Shown: positions 51,908 through 61,296 of the stretch, piece by piece | How the letters are laid out: the number at the start of each line of letters is the position of its first letter | How positions within the stretch are numbered: position 1 is the first letter of the stretch | Assembly: GCF_014947265.1 (NCBI RefSeq) | Contig: NZ_JADCNK010000002.1 | Coordinates: 186,001-250,000 of the forward strand | DNA: 64,000 bases | Source of the DNA: Pedobacter sp014947265 | GTDB taxonomy: Bacteria; Bacteroidota; Bacteroidia; Sphingobacteriales; Sphingobacteriaceae | Direction: 5' to 3' | The notes under the pieces: model-generated | What the model was told of the DNA's origin: nothing | The model's input: only the letters and a program-made list of their open reading frames with translations | Databases searched by the model: none | Made by a program: the position numbers and the translations under genes

Positions 51908-53126
51908 TTGTATCTATAATATTTTTAAGGAATTTTTTTTCTTCGTGTTCCCAGTTTAATTTACTCCGGGCATATTTTAAAGCTTTTGCCTGGTGCTCTT
52001 CCAGTAACTCTGGATTTGATAGATAATTCTTAATAATACTGGTTAGCTGACAAACCTTAGACTTATTATAAATGAAGCCCATTTCGGAATAGCTTTTAAG
52101 GAATTTTTTTTGTGCAGACGTATCAGATGCAATTATAGCCTGGCCCGCTTGTATATAAGTAAAGATTTTGTTTGTTAAGCAGATATCCCGATTTAACGGG
52201 AAGCCTGTTTCTGTAGCCAAACCGATATCAAATTGAGAAGCAAATTTTATAATTTCGGTTGAAGGAATGGGGGAATAGTAATAGATATTTTCAGGTCGGA
52301 AAGAACTTTGTTCTGCCAGTTTCTTGAAATACTCCCTGATTGATGCCGTGCTATAGCCAAGTAAGTGCAATTCTATATTTTCCTGATAGGCTAAAGAATT
52401 TATTACATCTTCTAACCCTCTGTTTTTTCCAATATTTTGAGAGAACCAAAATAATTTGAGTCTTTCTTTCGTCTTTTTTAAGGTTTTTCTTTCAGATGGA
52501 AAAACGTTCAGAATCGTTATTGGATTGATTGTTGGGTATAGTTTTTTATAAGTTTCACTAATTAAAGGACTGGCAGTAGTTAAGTAATCTATCTTGGGCA
52601 GGTATTTGTCCTCAATATTTTTTTTAAGCTTAAAATCTCTTGAGTTGTAATCGTTGGTAACTTCTTGCCTGTGGAAATCCTCTGCATCAAATCCACATTT
52701 AACCTGATGAGTTTTAGCGGCTAAAACAGCTGCAGGCAATGCACCTAAATTATGTGCTATATATAAATCTGCTTTCAAGCTTTTGGCTTTACGTATAAGA
52801 TTTTGGCTGCCTCTTGCGATACCATGTTCAGCTACGTTAAAACGATGACCAAATTTAGAGACCAGTATATTGGCAAGTTTATGTCTTGCTCTGCTTAGCA
52901 AATATATCCATTTGTTATTTTCTGGATTGCCGCCAACCTGAATTGGCTTCCATTTTTTTTCCGCTAGCAATTGTTTATCTAAATCAGTTCCCCAATTGTT
53001 CCAATATAGATATACAACCGTAACATCGTACCCTGCTTCAAATAAGCTGTCTGCTTCTTTCACCAAACGCGGATTTAGTGAGGGCTGACCTGATGTAACA
53101 AGTACTATTTTCCCCCTTAGTCCCAC
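51897..53126 (-). CDS. Family 4 glycosyltransferase
   Basis: A 409-residue GT-B enzyme with 'VLVTSGQPSLNPRLVKEADS' near its N-terminus and 'KADLYIAHNLGALPAAVLAA' in the middle; the C-terminal half has 'LKLFWFSQNIGKNRGLEDVI' and 'DIGLATETGFPLNRDICLTN'. It starts with GTG at 53126, and that codon overlaps the natural end of the upstream FkbM frame by about 10 bases, which suggests translational coupling before FkbM was interrupted. Substrate unknown. Confidence 0.88.
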   Translation of the reverse strand: MGLRGKIVLVTSGQPSLNPRLVKEADSLFEAGYDVTVVYLYWNNWGTDLDKQLLAEKKWKPIQVGGNPENNKWIYLLSRARHKLANILVSKFGHRFNVAEHGIARGSQNLIRKAKSLKADLYIAHNLGALPAAVLAAKTHQVKCGFDAEDFHRQEVTNDYNSRDFKLKKNIEDKYLPKIDYLTTASPLISETYKKLYPTINPITILNVFPSERKTLKKTKERLKLFWFSQNIGKNRGLEDVINSLAYQENIELHLLGYSTASIREYFKKLAEQSSFRPENIYYYSPIPSTEIIKFASQFDIGLATETGFPLNRDICLTNKIFTYIQAGQAIIASDTSAQKKFLKSYSEMGFIYNKSKVCQLTSIIKNYLSNPELLEEHQAKALKYARSKLNWEHEEKKFLKNIIDTIGK

Positions 53127-53839
53127 CTCGTTGATGATCTCAGGTTAAAATCCTTCTGTAAAAAGAGAAAGTCTGATTGAAATAATGCACGATCATAGGG
53201 ACGCCTCATCAAAGAACAAATGTCATAAACTACGAAACTGTTTTTTTCCATAAATGCAATCACTTCGGAAGCTAAAGGTGCCCCTTTATAAATATTGAGG
53301 AATGATATTTCTAACAGAACGGCCTAGGCAGATTGGAGGGTTTTTGCCGCACCTTTTAATATTTCAAGTTCAAACCCCTGAGTATCTATCTTGATGAAAT
53401 CTGGTTTGCAAAAAGCAGTGGTTAATAAGATATCATCTAAGAGTTGTAGCTCCATTTCTTCAATCAAAGCTCCCGTTTCGTTATCTTCTTTATAAATCGA
53501 ACTGGCCGTATCATAGATATTAAAGTCGACCGTCTTATTTTCAGCACCTAACAATGCAATTTTGACTTCTGAATTTGGTAGCAGTTTTTTCTTTTGTAAT
53601 AATATTTCTTGTTTTTGTCGCTGGCCTTCAATCATCATGATTTTTGACTCGGGAAATATTTGATTAAATTCTATCGCCCGGTTACCTTCGTAGGCACCGA
53701 TGTCGAGTACATAATCGGGAGAAAACCCCAGCTTTTTGAGTGCCTCTAAACTTTTCCGTTGCGACGGCACACCTAAATCATCCCTTAACTTTTGGACAAA
53801 TTTAGCAGGTATCAATTTGGATATAAGTTTTTTAAACAT
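53117..53839 (-). pseudogene. FkbM-family methyltransferase gene interrupted by an in-frame stop
   Basis: From ATG 53839 ('MFKKLISKLIPAKFVQKLRD') the frame shows the FkbM methyltransferase fold: 'VLDIGAYEGNRAIEFNQIFP', 'FIKIDTQGFELEILKGAAKT'. A TAG at 53324-53326 ends it after 'LQSA', yet the same frame continues without shift as 'AVLLEISFLNIYKGAPLASE', 'NSFVVYDICSLMRRPYDRAL' to a TAA at 53117. The missing part is the family's conserved C-terminal region. One base substitution would restore it. The start is 1 base after the preceding gene's stop. It would O-methylate a sugar if intact. Confidence 0.8.
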
Positions 53840-53840
53840 C

Positions 53841-54854
53841 TTATAGATTGAGATAGTGTTTAGCAATGATTGAGACATCGAATTTGCTAAAGGCAAATGC
53901 CCTGCAGGCAGCCCGGTCAATTGTTATAATTTTTTGAAGGGCCCGGATCATAGCTTCTTTGTTTTCGACAATAAATCCATTTTTGCCTTCAGTGATTACC
54001 TCTGGTACTGAACCTCTTTTAAATCCAATTACAGGCGTGCCGCATGCCATGGCCTCGACCATCACCATGCCAAAAGGTTCATCCCACTCTATTGGGAATA
54101 GCAAAGCTTTAGCCTGGCTCAGATAATGACTTTTCTGCCTGTCGTCTAGCGGACCAAGATAAATAATCTGCTTACCATCAAATTCTGGTTCGATTTGCTC
54201 TTTAAAGTAGCTCAAATTGTCAGCGGTATCAGGAATGTTCCCGCCAATTAAAAGCCTGTTTCCCGTTTCAAGTGCGACTTCTATGGCGGTATGCAAGCCT
54301 TTTATCTGATCCATTCTTCCCAAAAACATTAATGGGGCATCGGGCTTCACCTGATCGGCCGGATCATACTTTGAAAAATCGATAGCATTATAAACAGTTT
54401 CCCAACGGCCCGATACGTTACCCGTTGAAACGCAGTAGTCGCTGCATGCGGTAAAAATTAGGTTCTTATGCGGACAGGCGGTAACGGCTTTTATTCCTTT
54501 CTGTGCCACCGGTCTTCCATAGATCATTACCTTTTTTACATGGCTGTTTAGTATCGGGATAAGATAGGCTAAACGGCCAAAATTATGGATGAGGTCGAAA
54601 TCTCTTTTTTTTATTAATAAAAACTTCCAGACCAATAATAGCTCTTTTGCTTTTTGCCATTTTGACCTTTTCAGGTTGTTTTTTCCGAAAGGATACACCT
54701 GTCCGGAGATATGAGATTCAGGTCCCGCCAATAAGCTCACCTCATGACCTAAACGGGTATATTCTTCTGCAAACATATAAACCAAACGTTCATGGCCACC
54801 ATATTGGGGTGGTGGAATAGGGATGCCTGGATCCATGATTAATAAAATCTTCAT
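53841..54854 (-). CDS. Family 4 glycosyltransferase
   Basis: A 337-residue GT-B enzyme. 'MDPGIPIPPPQYGGHERLVY' is the well-known start of this GT4 subgroup. 'LMFLGRMDQIKGLHTAIEVA' and 'PIEWDEPFGMVMVEAMACGT' followed by 'PVIGFKRGSVPEVI' give the nucleotide-sugar site with the EX7E pattern. The ATG overlaps the stop of the upstream gene (ATGA). Confidence 0.92.
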   Translation of the reverse strand: MKILLIMDPGIPIPPPQYGGHERLVYMFAEEYTRLGHEVSLLAGPESHISGQVYPFGKNNLKRSKWQKAKELLLVWKFLLIKKRDFDLIHNFGRLAYLIPILNSHVKKVMIYGRPVAQKGIKAVTACPHKNLIFTACSDYCVSTGNVSGRWETVYNAIDFSKYDPADQVKPDAPLMFLGRMDQIKGLHTAIEVALETGNRLLIGGNIPDTADNLSYFKEQIEPEFDGKQIIYLGPLDDRQKSHYLSQAKALLFPIEWDEPFGMVMVEAMACGTPVIGFKRGSVPEVITEGKNGFIVENKEAMIRALQKIITIDRAACRAFAFSKFDVSIIAKHYLNL

Positions 54855-55864
54855 CCGTAAGCTTCGTTAAAAATCGCTAGTATTCTTTCAGCGCTTTTTT
54901 CCAATGATAGGTTTTTCAATATGTAATCTCTAGGTTCATATTTTCCCTTTATTGAGAATTCTATAAATTTTGGTAGTTTAGTATTGAATTCTTCTAAGTC
55001 CTTAAATTTTTCTCCACAAGTTTCATCAAAATAAGGAACAGAACTAGCGGGTACAGGTTCTTTTTCTTTCCAGGTAAAACGATTGGTATCTAACCAAAAT
55101 CCTTGATCCCAGGCAAATATAGGAACATCCATAGCCATTGCTTCCTGATATGCAAGTCCCTGACTTTCATGCTCGCAAAGGAAGATCATCCCAATACTGC
55201 TCTTTAATATTTTTTTGTATTCCTTAATGGTGTAAGATCCATAAATTATCAATTTATAATTTACTTGATGGTTGTCAAGAATGTTAAGAATTGGTTTTAA
55301 AATTTCGGTTGCATTCCTTTCCTTATTCCATAAAAATTTAACATAAACTAAAATGTCTTTTCTGGCAGATGTTTTTTTGACTTGCCAATAATAAGTATTA
55401 ATGCCAACTGGCCATATTGTACAGGTATTTTCTCCGTACCATTTATTATATATTCTTGCTGTCCATGTAGAATGCTGCAGATATGTAGCTATTGGATAAT
55501 CCTCGAATAAAGTTGGCCACTCATTTGGATGAGTCATTAAACCTATTCCAGCTATAATCTTGTTTTTTTTATTATAACCTCTTAATACATTTTTTCCTAT
55601 TCCAAGTACGACAATTTTATCTTCATCTTTAATTTTGTCAAAGGGTAGGTTTTTAACGAATGATATTTTTTTTGCTTCAAGTGCTTTGCAAAGATTTATG
55701 AAAACGCGCTCTAAACTGCTGATGTTTTTTTTTCTGAAAAAATGAACTAACGACCGCAGATAACGGTCTCCCCAAAACCATCGATCTTTTAGATGTTGTT
55801 TTTTAAAGTATATGATGAGCCTACCTTTCAATTTAAAGTGATTTATTTTCTGAAATTTTAGCAA
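54851..55864 (-). CDS. Probable glycosyltransferase
   Basis: A 337-residue protein with a GT-B-like C-terminal half: 'DILVYVKFLWNKERNATEIL', 'GMIFLCEHESQGLAYQEAMA' and 'MDVPIFAWDQGFW'. The N-terminal half ('LRSLVHFFRKKNISSLERVF') is diverged. The start codon is TTG at 55864; Met110 is the next methionine and too late. It overlaps the next gene by 4 bases. The family is not one of the standard GT4 groups. Confidence 0.75.
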   Translation of the reverse strand: MLKFQKINHFKLKGRLIIYFKKQHLKDRWFWGDRYLRSLVHFFRKKNISSLERVFINLCKALEAKKISFVKNLPFDKIKDEDKIVVLGIGKNVLRGYNKKNKIIAGIGLMTHPNEWPTLFEDYPIATYLQHSTWTARIYNKWYGENTCTIWPVGINTYYWQVKKTSARKDILVYVKFLWNKERNATEILKPILNILDNHQVNYKLIIYGSYTIKEYKKILKSSIGMIFLCEHESQGLAYQEAMAMDVPIFAWDQGFWLDTNRFTWKEKEPVPASSVPYFDETCGEKFKDLEEFNTKLPKFIEFSIKGKYEPRDYILKNLSLEKSAERILAIFNEAYG

Positions 55865-55890
55865 TTACTCTACTAAATGGTTAAGCCAGA

Positions 55891-57054
55891 TCATTTGGTG
55901 TGGTATTGATTTGATCTGAAATAACTGTTTATTTTTGCTATTGAATTTGGTATGGATAAGGTATGCAAAGCCTTCTCCTGGCCGTTTACTCTTATCATTT
56001 TTCTCTTTTTTGTGTCCCGCTCTAGTTCTTTAATTTTTTCGTAAAGTTCTGTATGATTTGAAAATACTTCGATGTCTTTTCCGATTTCATAAATTTGATC
56101 TAAGCCTGGTGCTAATTCGGTTAAATAACATGCACCATACATGGGAGCTTCAATATCTCTTAACCGAGAATAAGTATTTGGATTATTGATTGGATAATCA
56201 AAGCTTTGGTAACGATTTATGCCAAGGGTGATCAGGCTTTCCCGCGTTATTTTAATGTAGTCATTAAAATCTGGCTTTGCTTTTAGCTTGCTTTTAATTG
56301 CACTCGAGGATACCTGATTAATTCTGCCATCTTTAATTTTGTTTAAATAGGACTTAATCCCGAATCTGGAAATAAAATCAATTTGATTTTTTACTTTTTT
56401 CCAGATCGGGTTATATAGTTTTTTAGCGTTGTCATTCTGCTCCAGCCAGCTTGTACCACGTATATTCAAATCAAGATTTGGATATTCCTTTAATAGTTTT
56501 TCGAACAATAAATGTCTTTGAACATCTTTTGAACCTATAAATGAAATTTCTTTTTTTTCTATAACAGGTTGCCCACGGTATTGATAATCGACCCACATTG
56601 GCATTGGGAGATTAATATATGGGTATCCTGCATTTTGATAAAGCGTTGTTGCCATGTATTCAGGTACCCAATTTAAATCAAATATTGCATACTCTTTTGG
56701 TGCCTGTTTAAACATCCTGATGTTATCGCAAAAGAAGTTAACACAAGGAATACCCATTTTTTTTATTTCGGAAATTGCCTGTATGTCTATTTGTTCGGGA
56801 TATAAATAGCTTAAAAATAAGTCGGGTTTATTTTGTTTAATAAATTTTACAGTTTTCTCCCAGGTAAAACTCTTCCATTCATCCAGCTGATTTTTTGATT
56901 GCGGTATTAAACCTCTTGCCCAATCTACTTCCTTACACTCTGTCCAGTTACATTTTGCCTCTTCAATGCCATTTTTGATGTAGTGTTCCCAAAAGCTATA
57001 AGCAGCTATAGGATGTTTGGTGTTAGATTGTAAAAACGAAAGAAATATTTTCAT
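55891..57054 (-). CDS. CgeB-like glycosyltransferase
   Basis: A 387-residue protein. 'FLSYLYPEQIDIQAISEIKK' and 'GIPCVNFFCDNIRMFKQAPK' are the signature region of CgeB/spore-maturation-like glycosyltransferases. The late part 'RLRDIEAPMYGACYLTEL' ... 'DIEVFSNHTELYEKIKELE' is their C-terminal GT-B domain. The gene overlaps the upstream gene by 4 bases (ATGA). Its role is sugar transfer in this operon; the sugar is unknown. Confidence 0.82.
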   Translation of the reverse strand: MKIFLSFLQSNTKHPIAAYSFWEHYIKNGIEEAKCNWTECKEVDWARGLIPQSKNQLDEWKSFTWEKTVKFIKQNKPDLFLSYLYPEQIDIQAISEIKKMGIPCVNFFCDNIRMFKQAPKEYAIFDLNWVPEYMATTLYQNAGYPYINLPMPMWVDYQYRGQPVIEKKEISFIGSKDVQRHLLFEKLLKEYPNLDLNIRGTSWLEQNDNAKKLYNPIWKKVKNQIDFISRFGIKSYLNKIKDGRINQVSSSAIKSKLKAKPDFNDYIKITRESLITLGINRYQSFDYPINNPNTYSRLRDIEAPMYGACYLTELAPGLDQIYEIGKDIEVFSNHTELYEKIKELERDTKKRKMIRVNGQEKALHTLSIPNSIAKINSYFRSNQYHTK

Positions 57055-57998
57055 TGGACTCTTTTATTGCTATGAACCTTTGAAGGTCCAAGAAGGAAAT
57101 GATAAATAGGCCTAAATACAAATTTGAATATCGAGGTTGTCCTTTCTTTAAAGTAATACCTAAACATAATGTCAATCTCAGCTAAAGTGCTGTTCCTGCC
57201 TGCAATTTTTAATCGTGCTTCTTCCATCAAATAATTTGCACTTTCGCTATAACTATCATTAAAATGCACTATTGCGGGTTCACACACTATCGTCGATTGA
57301 TCAGCCTGATTTACTCTTTTCAGTTTAGTTTTTCCTTTTAAAACATTGGTATTAGAGGTGTTGTAGAACATTCTATCAGCTTTTATAGTTTCATTATCTG
57401 GAATAGGGTGTTGATTATATAAAGCCATTGATAGTGCAAATAGAGGCTCTTCGTTCTCCTTTCCTCTAAGCCGAATAAAATCTAGTTCATCATATCTCTC
57501 CTTGAGCTCCAATGCTTTTGCAAAAACCGATTTGCTAATGTGATTGTTCTTAAAGTAGTAAACAGATCCTACAAAAACCGGCATGGCAATAACGTTGAAT
57601 TTATTAATCATCTCCTTTATGTTGCAAAAAAAATCACCAGACGTTTGTTCCTCGCCAATCGCTGTAAAATCATAGGCAGACATGGTATCGAAAATAGAAT
57701 CTAAAGGTTTATAGATCAGACAATCACAATCTATAAAAAGATTTTCCTCAGCAACAATATGGTCAATTAATAAGAATTTTGAAGTAAATGATTTTTGAGA
57801 TTCTTCCAATGCCAGTAATTTGACAATAACCTTTGGGTTGTTACTGAACTCTTCAAAATATGTAGTATTATCCGTTAGCACTAGCAACTTGATTGCCGAT
57901 TCTCCATTCCAAATAAGGAAAGATTTTATTAGGTTTTTTGCTAGCTGAAGATAATAAATTCTTCCAACCGCAATTGTTACCACTGCTTTCTTTATCAT
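57051..57998 (-). CDS. GT-A type glycosyltransferase (GT8-like)
   Basis: A 315-residue protein with one GT-A domain. 'AVVTIAVGRIYYLQLAKNLI' leads to the metal site 'NLFIDCDCLIYKPLDSIFDT' (Asp-x-Asp), and 'AMPVFVGSVYYFKNN' follows. The type is close to GT8-like or nucleotide-diphospho-sugar transferases without firm family assignment. It overlaps its neighbours by 4 bases on both sides. Confidence 0.75.
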   Translation of the reverse strand: MIKKAVVTIAVGRIYYLQLAKNLIKSFLIWNGESAIKLLVLTDNTTYFEEFSNNPKVIVKLLALEESQKSFTSKFLLIDHIVAEENLFIDCDCLIYKPLDSIFDTMSAYDFTAIGEEQTSGDFFCNIKEMINKFNVIAMPVFVGSVYYFKNNHISKSVFAKALELKERYDELDFIRLRGKENEEPLFALSMALYNQHPIPDNETIKADRMFYNTSNTNVLKGKTKLKRVNQADQSTIVCEPAIVHFNDSYSESANYLMEEARLKIAGRNSTLAEIDIMFRYYFKERTTSIFKFVFRPIYHFLLGPSKVHSNKRVQ

Positions 57999-58987
57999 CT
58001 TATTCTATTCGCCAAGTTTTGATAACTATATTGTATTAAACGGATGGATTTCCATCCTAAAACAGAAGCCAGCTTGCTTAAAACCTTTCTGCCAAAATCT
58101 AATTTATAGGTTAAGGGAGTTATCAATGGCAATTCGTGTATTGCTTTTTTTGAAATATCTTTAAACTGGGGGTAGCTTCTGACGGCCACATCATATAGAA
58201 GGCGGTAAATCGCAAAACGGGCTGCTAATGAATCCTCTTTTGATAAAAGTTCTTTTTTTTTAGATAAGATTGATGCCAAAAGACTTGATAGATCTTTATA
58301 GGTCTTTTGACTAGACAAGTTTCCTTCTTTCTTATATTTTCGATAGTAATTGAAGACGTCGCTTACTTTTACAATTTTTGTTGAATTCAAAATAATTCTT
58401 GCAAAGAATTCGCCATCGTCATCTAAGCTTAGCTCTTCGTTCCATAGTCCTGATTTTCTGATCAGCGGCATAGGTATCAGCCATGCATTCGGTTGGATCA
58501 TCGATCCTTTTCCATCAAATCCCCCCCAAAGTTTGATTAGAAACTTAACAGGCTCATCACTTGTTTTCAGAAATTCCTCTTCGTAGAGAGAAGGTGTAAA
58601 TAAAGCATGTGCCTGGTGTTCATCGAAATGAATGGTGCTGCAGACAGCCAAGGTATTAGTATGGTTTGCAATGGCTAAAACCTGTTTTTCTATTTTATCT
58701 GTTGAAAGAATGTCGTCTGCATCTAAAAATTGTATAAAATCCCCATTTGCTTCTAATAGACCCTTGTTTCTAGTGGCGGCAGCACCTTTGTTGGCTTGCT
58801 GAAAAACCTTTATCACCTGGTTATCGAATGATTTTATGATGTCGAGCGTTTCATCTGTCGAGCCATCATCAATTACAATAACTTCTTTGTTAGCCCAGCT
58901 TTGGCTAATTGCCGATTGTATAGTTTCTGCGATATGTTTTGCTGCATTATAAGCAGGAATAATAATCGAAACCAATGGTTTTTTCAT
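57995..58987 (-). CDS. Family 2 glycosyltransferase
   Basis: A 330-residue GT-A enzyme with the standard start 'VSIIIPAYNAAKHIAETIQS', 'VIVIDDGSTDETLDII', 'ANKGAAATRNKGLLEANGDF' and metal-binding 'LDADDIL'. The C-terminal ~100 residues are helical. It overlaps by 4 bases the GT2 gene upstream and the GT8-like gene downstream. Confidence 0.95.
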   Translation of the reverse strand: MKKPLVSIIIPAYNAAKHIAETIQSAISQSWANKEVIVIDDGSTDETLDIIKSFDNQVIKVFQQANKGAAATRNKGLLEANGDFIQFLDADDILSTDKIEKQVLAIANHTNTLAVCSTIHFDEHQAHALFTPSLYEEEFLKTSDEPVKFLIKLWGGFDGKGSMIQPNAWLIPMPLIRKSGLWNEELSLDDDGEFFARIILNSTKIVKVSDVFNYYRKYKKEGNLSSQKTYKDLSSLLASILSKKKELLSKEDSLAARFAIYRLLYDVAVRSYPQFKDISKKAIHELPLITPLTYKLDFGRKVLSKLASVLGWKSIRLIQYSYQNLANRIR

Positions 58988-59919
58988 CTTCTCAACCTGG
59001 GTTTTAATAACCTAATCATTTTTTCCCTGATCCAAAAGGCGGCGAAAGGACTAAATTTGCTAACTACATTAAACAGAATATTGTTGTTTGCACTTATAGA
59101 ATTTAAGCCTAATTTTTTTGCAAATAATAAGGAAGCCTTTGTTTTCTCCCAATTATTTATTGAAGCAAGATTGGTCGCAATCTCTCCAAATCTTACGGCA
59201 ATCTCATGATTATAAATTGAAGGCGCATTCAAAGCTGTTTTTTCCATTAAATAAAACTGTGCAAGAAAACATTTTTCCTTATTGCTTTGAGACATTGAAT
59301 TATTTATTCTGTAATTAATAATACTTATTTCATCTTCACTAGAAAAGCGGAGGTGATGAAGGGCGAGAGAGATATGCAACGCGCAATCTTCATTGTACAA
59401 TACTTTTGGATCTAAATCATAACCGCCCGCATTTAAAAATGCTGTTTTATTATAAAGACCGCAAAAAGGATTGATCTGTTCTGCAATTGCATATTTAATT
59501 GGATCGGTTTCGAGCTTATGTTTATCGAATTTTCTTAAACTGATGAATTCATTGGTGATATGGTCCCGATATTCATAATTGAAAAGAACCACTTCCGGAC
59601 ATTCTTCCCTATCCATCCATTTGTGGGCCAGGCTCGTAAAATTTGGAAGTAATTCATCGTCTGCATCGTGAAAATGGATCCACTCGGATTTTACCATTTC
59701 TGCAAGCCTATTTTTTCCGAAAGAGCAACCGCGGTTCACATCACCGTCGATAACAACTGCACCATATTTTAGGGCTATCTCATGGGTATTGTCTGAACTA
59801 CAGTCATTATATACCAAAATTTCATCAAACTTTATATATTGGTTTTGGGCCGATGTTAACAATCTTGGTAAACACCAGGCCGCATTGTAGGCAGGTATAC
59901 AAAGCGCTAAGGATTTCAT
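58984..59919 (-). CDS. Family 2 glycosyltransferase
   Basis: A 311-residue GT-A enzyme: 'LALCIPAYNAAWCLPRLLTS', 'ILVYNDCSSDNTHEIALKYG', 'VNRGCSFGKNRLAEMVKSEW' and metal-binding 'FHDADDELL'. The C-terminal region ends in a basic amphipathic helix ('IREKMIRLLKPRLRR'), suggesting peripheral membrane attachment. The gap of 36 bases to the gene upstream is one of the few in the operon. Confidence 0.93.
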   Translation of the reverse strand: MKSLALCIPAYNAAWCLPRLLTSAQNQYIKFDEILVYNDCSSDNTHEIALKYGAVVIDGDVNRGCSFGKNRLAEMVKSEWIHFHDADDELLPNFTSLAHKWMDREECPEVVLFNYEYRDHITNEFISLRKFDKHKLETDPIKYAIAEQINPFCGLYNKTAFLNAGGYDLDPKVLYNEDCALHISLALHHLRFSSEDEISIINYRINNSMSQSNKEKCFLAQFYLMEKTALNAPSIYNHEIAVRFGEIATNLASINNWEKTKASLLFAKKLGLNSISANNNILFNVVSKFSPFAAFWIREKMIRLLKPRLRR

Positions 59920-59955
59920 TGATACAAATGGTTGTAAACTAAGTTTTTCATCCGT

Positions 59956-61296
59956 CTATCCGCCCAAAATTTTATTCTTCAATCTTTTGGTAATATATTT
60001 TAAAAGCTTATTCAATGGCTGTTGGTTTAGAACGATATCAATGGCGTATTTTTTATCTGATGGAAGATACAATACCTGGTTAAATAGATTGGGAGCAATC
60101 ACTTCAAATTTTTGAATAACCTGAACCATTAAGTTAATGTTGTCATTAATAATATTGGTATGCATCAGGCTTTTAACCGTTTTTAATGCTTCGCTTGTCA
60201 TCTTTTCATAAGCAATTTGATCCATGTTGTTAACTGCTTCTATACATGAGGCAAGTGCAATATGATCATTGGAAGCATATTTAAAGCCATTTATTCCGTT
60301 TTTAATGAGTGATGAAACACCTGCGCCATCTGAACAAATTACTGGCGTGCCAACGCCCATATATTCTAAGCAGGTGAAATTGTACATGTCCCATGTGGAT
60401 GGAATGATGGCAAATTTTGCTGTTTTTTGAATATCTTCCAATTGATGGTGAGAAACTTGCCCCTGAGGTACTATTGTTCGGTTCCACACTTCATGGAATT
60501 TTTCAAGAAGTTGATCTGATTTGGATAAATCCTCATTAAACATGGTGTTGCGTCCATACCATTTGATTAACAATGGTTTAGCTATTGTTTTAACTGCCCG
60601 GCATAAAATATCTGGTCCCTTCCATTCCTGGATTCGGCTGCATACGATAGCAAAATTTTCCTTTTGAATAAATTTAGCAGGGGTAGCGTTCGTTTTAAAT
60701 AACGGTGAGATAAGATTAATCTGTTTATGAGGAAAAATATCTTGCCAAAATGTATAATTAGACTGACTATGAGTAACTAGCGCATCTGATTTTTCCAGCA
60801 AGGAAAGTTCTGTCTGTCTACACTGGTCTCCAAATAAAATTTCCTGAAGTTCCCGTTCATGTAATTCAATTTGACCCGAACTTCCATGCAAACGGGTTAC
60901 AACGGGGATATTGTGGTAAATTAGCCAGGGAATGAAGCCCAGTCCAAAATCGGTACATTCTACCAGATCAAACCCTTCACCTGCGTTAACCTGTTCCCAC
61001 ATGGCCCACGCAGAGGCAATTGCTTTCTTATATTGTGGTATGAAATCGAATTTTTTGAACCTGTCGAGGTATTTATGGAAAAGGTCTGGTTTGAGGTATT
61101 CGACTTCTATATCATGATGCAGAAAGCGATCTAATGATTGGGTATAAGCACTACCTACCACAACTTTTATTTTTGCAACATGAGCTCTCATAAAATCAAT
61201 GTGTTGCAGATAATATGTCGAAATTCCTCCTCCTGAATGAGGGTAATATTCAGGTAGGATAAAGAGAATATTTAAATTTTTTATTTCCTGATCCAC
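59956..61296 (-). CDS. Family 4 glycosyltransferase
   Basis: A 446-residue GT-B enzyme. 'NILFILPEYYPHSGGGISTY' is a typical start; 'CTDFGLGFIPWLIYHNIPVV' follows in the N-terminal domain. The C-terminal half has 'CSRIQEWKGPDILCRAVKTI', 'AKFAIIPSTWDMYNFTCLEY' and 'GVGTPVICSDGAGVSSLIKN'. The start is GTG at 61296, inside the 3' end of the methyltransferase gene (16-base overlap). Confidence 0.92.
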   Translation of the reverse strand: MDQEIKNLNILFILPEYYPHSGGGISTYYLQHIDFMRAHVAKIKVVVGSAYTQSLDRFLHHDIEVEYLKPDLFHKYLDRFKKFDFIPQYKKAIASAWAMWEQVNAGEGFDLVECTDFGLGFIPWLIYHNIPVVTRLHGSSGQIELHERELQEILFGDQCRQTELSLLEKSDALVTHSQSNYTFWQDIFPHKQINLISPLFKTNATPAKFIQKENFAIVCSRIQEWKGPDILCRAVKTIAKPLLIKWYGRNTMFNEDLSKSDQLLEKFHEVWNRTIVPQGQVSHHQLEDIQKTAKFAIIPSTWDMYNFTCLEYMGVGTPVICSDGAGVSSLIKNGINGFKYASNDHIALASCIEAVNNMDQIAYEKMTSEALKTVKSLMHTNIINDNINLMVQVIQKFEVIAPNLFNQVLYLPSDKKYAIDIVLNQQPLNKLLKYITKRLKNKILGG

